Shown here piece by piece: positions 62,255 through 64,000 of a stretch of DNA of 64,000 bases (positions within the stretch are counted from its first letter, which is position 1; each line of letters starts with the position of its first letter). The notes below the pieces were generated by a model. The model searched no databases. It had not been told where the DNA came from and worked only from the letters and a program-made list of their open reading frames with translations. A program made the position numbers and the translations under genes. This DNA is from an uncultured Algibacter sp. (lineage in GTDB: Bacteria; Bacteroidota; Bacteroidia; Flavobacteriales; Flavobacteriaceae), in NCBI RefSeq assembly GCF_947487575.1, contig NZ_CANKXG010000014.1, positions 1-64,000 of the forward strand, in the 5' to 3' direction.

Positions 62255-62354
62255 GGGCGTTACCACAAGGGGGTCGGGCTTTATTCATTGATTTCCATTT
62301 TACTACTCGCTCCCTCCTACGTCAGGGAGCTCAAACATGCCGTTCAATCCCTAG
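62255..62354 (-). repeat. GCGTTA/TAACGC dispersed repeat, copy 7
   Basis: On the minus strand it starts near CCTAGGGATTGAA and ends CTTGTGGTAACGCCC. Its left end is altered (CCTAGG instead of GTTAGG). The middle, GAGCTCCCTGACGTAGGAGG, matches the copy at 22949, so they form one subtype; an extra TTTCCATTTT-type insert is unique. Confidence 0.75.
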
Positions 62355-62391
62355 GTTAATCCAATAATCAATTCAAAACCAGAGTAACCTA

Positions 62392-62661
62392 CTAATCCAC
62401 CAAATCCTCTTCAAAATACCACCATAAACTAGAATCGATAGATTGTTTCATCTTATTTATATCTGCATCATCCTTTAAAAAAATCGTGATGTTTTCACCC
62501 ACTCGGTTTTGCCCTTGAGTTTCTCTCAATTCAATAGTTTCAATCTCATTAAAATGTTCTAAATGTTTTTTAACTCTTCCATCCAGAGATTCATCACTCA
62601 AAAAAATTTTAATAGTTGGTTGCGTTGGGGAATTTCTAATTTCAGATCTAAATGGTAGCAT
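62392..62661 (-). CDS. Hypothetical 89-residue protein
   Basis: No known domain. A small cytoplasmic protein with two short alpha-beta units (TIKIFLSDESLDGRVKKHL ... NITIFLKDDADINKMKQSI), ending in acidic EEDLVD. It lies between repeat copy 7 and the pseudogene, on the opposite strand to both ahcY and the pseudogene. Codon use is like the surroundings, so it is probably real but may be a lineage-specific gene. Confidence 0.6.
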   Translation of the reverse strand: MLPFRSEIRNSPTQPTIKIFLSDESLDGRVKKHLEHFNEIETIELRETQGQNRVGENITIFLKDDADINKMKQSIDSSLWWYFEEDLVD

Positions 62662-62757
62662 AATTAGTCAATTTTAAGTAAAATAAAATATAAATTGCAA
62701 AACGCAACAGCTTAAAGTTAAGAATTAAATTAATATCTTTTAGAAATAATTTAATTT

Positions 62758-63243
62758 ATGACTAATAATCACACCAAAATATTGAATCAGTTATTATCTC
62801 AAATAGAGCAAAACATACCCAATAAAGCGCTTAAAAATGATGCTGTTTCAAAGTCTACTATTGGCTGGCAACTGGACCATAGTTTAAAAGTTTTTAATGT
62901 CATTAGTACATAGACAGAAGAATCTAACCCGAAAAATTACAAGAAGGAATTTAATAAATGGCGTTTTGTTTTATTTCCATTATGCTACATCCCGAAAGGA
63001 AAAGCCAGAGCACCAAAAAAATTATTACCGCCAGAAGACATTGAAGATAACGCCTTAATAATCCAATTACAATAAGCAAAAACACATATAAATACGTTAT
63101 CAATGCTACCTGAAAACGTATATTTTAATCATCATGTTTTTGGTATGTTAACAAAAAAACAAACCCTTCGTTTTTTAGAAATACATACAAAATATCATTT
63201 AAAAATTGTAAACGATATTTTGAAGAAACAAAGAATCTTTTAA
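62758..63243 (+). pseudogene. DUF1569/DinB-like pseudogene with two in-frame stops
   Basis: One continuous frame of 161 codons plus stop is broken only by TAG at 62911-62913 and TAA at 63073-63075. The translation keeps the DUF1569-family pattern: TIGWQLDHSLKVFN near residue 36, then NPKNYKKEFNKWRF, IPKGKARAPKKLLPPE, and at the end YFNHHVFGMLTKKQTLRFLEIHTKYHLKIV with gaps. No frameshift is needed. It was a cytoplasmic DinB-fold protein, recently inactivated. Confidence 0.8.
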
Positions 63244-63337
63244 ATTTAAAATTCTTTACTTAGATTACCATTTATACGGGAATGACCATTTTAACAGAAG
63301 CAAAAAATTAATCTTGGTAATTTCTTTTTAAATAAAA

Positions 63338-63366
63338 AACCCTCTCTGTAAACAGAAAGGGTTTCT
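63338..63366 (-). terminator. Terminator of rplU-rpmA operon
   Basis: On the minus strand: a 10-bp stem (CCCTTTCTGT / ACAGAGAGGG, one wobble) with a two-base loop, followed by seven T's. It lies directly after the L27 gene. Confidence 0.9.
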
Positions 63367-63389
63367 TTAAATTTTAAGAAAAAAATTTC

Positions 63390-63650
63390 CTAAACCTCAA
63401 AAGGTTCAATAGAAACGTAAGATCTGTTATCTTTTTTCTTTGTAAATTTTACTAGACCATCAACATATGCATGTAAAGTATGGTCTTTTCCTTGGTATAC
63501 GTTTTCACCTGGGTGATGTGTATTACCACGTTGTCTTAATATAATGTTTCCAGCAATAGCAGCTTGTCCACCAAAAATCTTAACACCTAAGCGTTTTGAT
63601 TCTGATTCTCTACCATTCTTAGAACTTCCTACTCCTTTTTTATGAGCCAT
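63390..63650 (-). CDS. rpmA: 50S ribosomal protein L27
   Basis: An 86-residue ribosomal protein at the peptidyl transferase centre. Start [20 protein letters not shown] (20 residues) and [13 protein letters not shown] are the family hallmarks. It lacks the cleavable N-terminal extension of Firmicutes L27. It follows rplU in the usual order. Confidence 0.98.
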   Translation of the reverse strand: MAHKKGVGSSKNGRESESKRLGVKIFGGQAAIAGNIILRQRGNTHHPGENVYQGKDHTLHAYVDGLVKFTKKKDNRSYVSIEPFEV

Positions 63651-63684
63651 TGTCTTAAGTTTTTATATTGTTAATATTAAGTGA

Positions 63685-64000
63685 TTAAGCTTTACCACCG
63701 TCTAATTCGTCTTGCCATTTTTTAAGCTCATCCCACTTACCATCAGCTGCTAATTTAGCTTGTGCTGGCCAAGTATCAGTTACGTGATTTCCACGAACAC
63801 CTGCGATGATTTCAGATATTGCAGCTGGTTTAGCTTTTGCTAAATCTGCGAAAGTCGCGATTCCTGCTTCAGCTAAAGTTGTTGCAATTTTTGGACCAAT
63901 ACCTTCAATTTTCTTCAAATCGTCAGCTTTCCCTGTTGCTTTTTTAGCAGCAGCCTTAGGTGCAACTTTTTCAGCTTTAGGAGCAGCAGCTTTCGCTTCT
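63685..64000 (-). CDS. rplU: 50S ribosomal protein L21 with HHH tail (partial)
   Basis: The C-terminal part of L21; the gene continues beyond the window on the right. The visible 105 codons are an Ala/Lys/Pro-rich linker (AAPKAEKVAPKAAAKKA and so on), followed by a helix-hairpin-helix domain of about 77 residues (DDLKKIEGIGPKIATTLAEAG). E. coli L21 is only 103 residues long in total and lacks such a tail; I recall it from Flavobacteriia. An ATG at 63918 is internal to it and is not the true start. Confidence 0.88.
   Translation of the reverse strand, partial: EAKAAAPKAEKVAPKAAAKKATGKADDLKKIEGIGPKIATTLAEAGIATFADLAKAKPAAISEIIAGVRGNHVTDTWPAQAKLAADGKWDELKKWQDELDGGKA

Noticed and set aside
1-64000. 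CRISPR array, tRNA, rRNA, prophage
   Set aside because: No regularly spaced repeats, cloverleaf-type T-loop sequences in gaps, or phage structural genes were seen.

Overview
This AT-rich, gene-dense window looks like chromosomal core DNA of a marine-type member of the Flavobacteriaceae (Bacteroidota). The evidence is a T9SS C-terminal sorting domain, a SusC/CirA-type TonB-dependent receptor, many Bacteroidota-only families (DUF4271, DUF4296, DUF4301, DUF3127, DUF3098), an L21 protein with a helix-hairpin-helix tail, almost no Shine-Dalgarno sequences, and promoters of the form TTTG-N19-TAnnTTTG. I see no prophage, CRISPR array, rRNA or tRNA gene. The only hint of an insertion sequence is a possible terminus in the first 76 bases.

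Layout. 0-4 kb: a small CNGKC-motif membrane protein with a textbook promoter, a His/Met-rich outer-membrane barrel (possibly metal-related), a phosphoesterase, a lipoprotein and a DUF1853 protein. 4-8 kb: Fe-S proteins (ferredoxin, Nfu, Mrp) and an ATL-LysE-TrmB operon. 8-19 kb: a glycosyltransferase, a PhoR/PhoB-like two-component pair, a tiny T9SS protein, a LuxE-like protein, TyrRS, and a GT2-dihydroorotase-DUF4296 operon, then DUF4271-hemD. 19-31 kb: PckA, a saccharopine dehydrogenase-like protein, an Lrp regulator, GlyRS, ComF, an Ig-like lipoprotein, a nitrilase with a methionine aminotransferase, and a LytS/LytTR pair. 32-45.7 kb: a thioredoxin-TPR protein, a membrane-anchored MutS-like ATPase, a zinc protease, alanine dehydrogenase behind a 19-bp inverted repeat, SemiSWEET, LeuRS, and an ftsX-DUF3098-uppP-truB set interrupted by an opposite-strand glycerate kinase. 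46-53 kb: housekeeping genes (Tag, Aat, GreA, HIT), an orphan histidine kinase and a degenerate Rieske-like lipoprotein.

53-60.7 kb is the most coherent functional block. A TPP riboswitch precedes a TonB-dependent receptor. Just upstream on the same strand is a seven-gene, tightly packed operon holding a thiamine-binding (MTH1187/YkoF-type) protein, a PnuC-family transporter and a NadR-like P-loop kinase. Together these read as a thiamine (or thiamine-precursor) uptake and trapping pathway. 60.7-64 kb: AhcY with a structured leader, a pseudogene with two in-frame stops, and the rpmA-rplU operon running off the window.

A dispersed intergenic repeat of about 45-100 bp, bounded by GCGTTA/TAACGC, occurs seven times. 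It has at least three internal sequence types and could be a MITE-like element or a structured RNA. Other small palindromic repeats cluster downstream of leuS and ahcY, and two tracts of simple repeat lie inside coding sequences (LeuRS and the thioredoxin-TPR protein).
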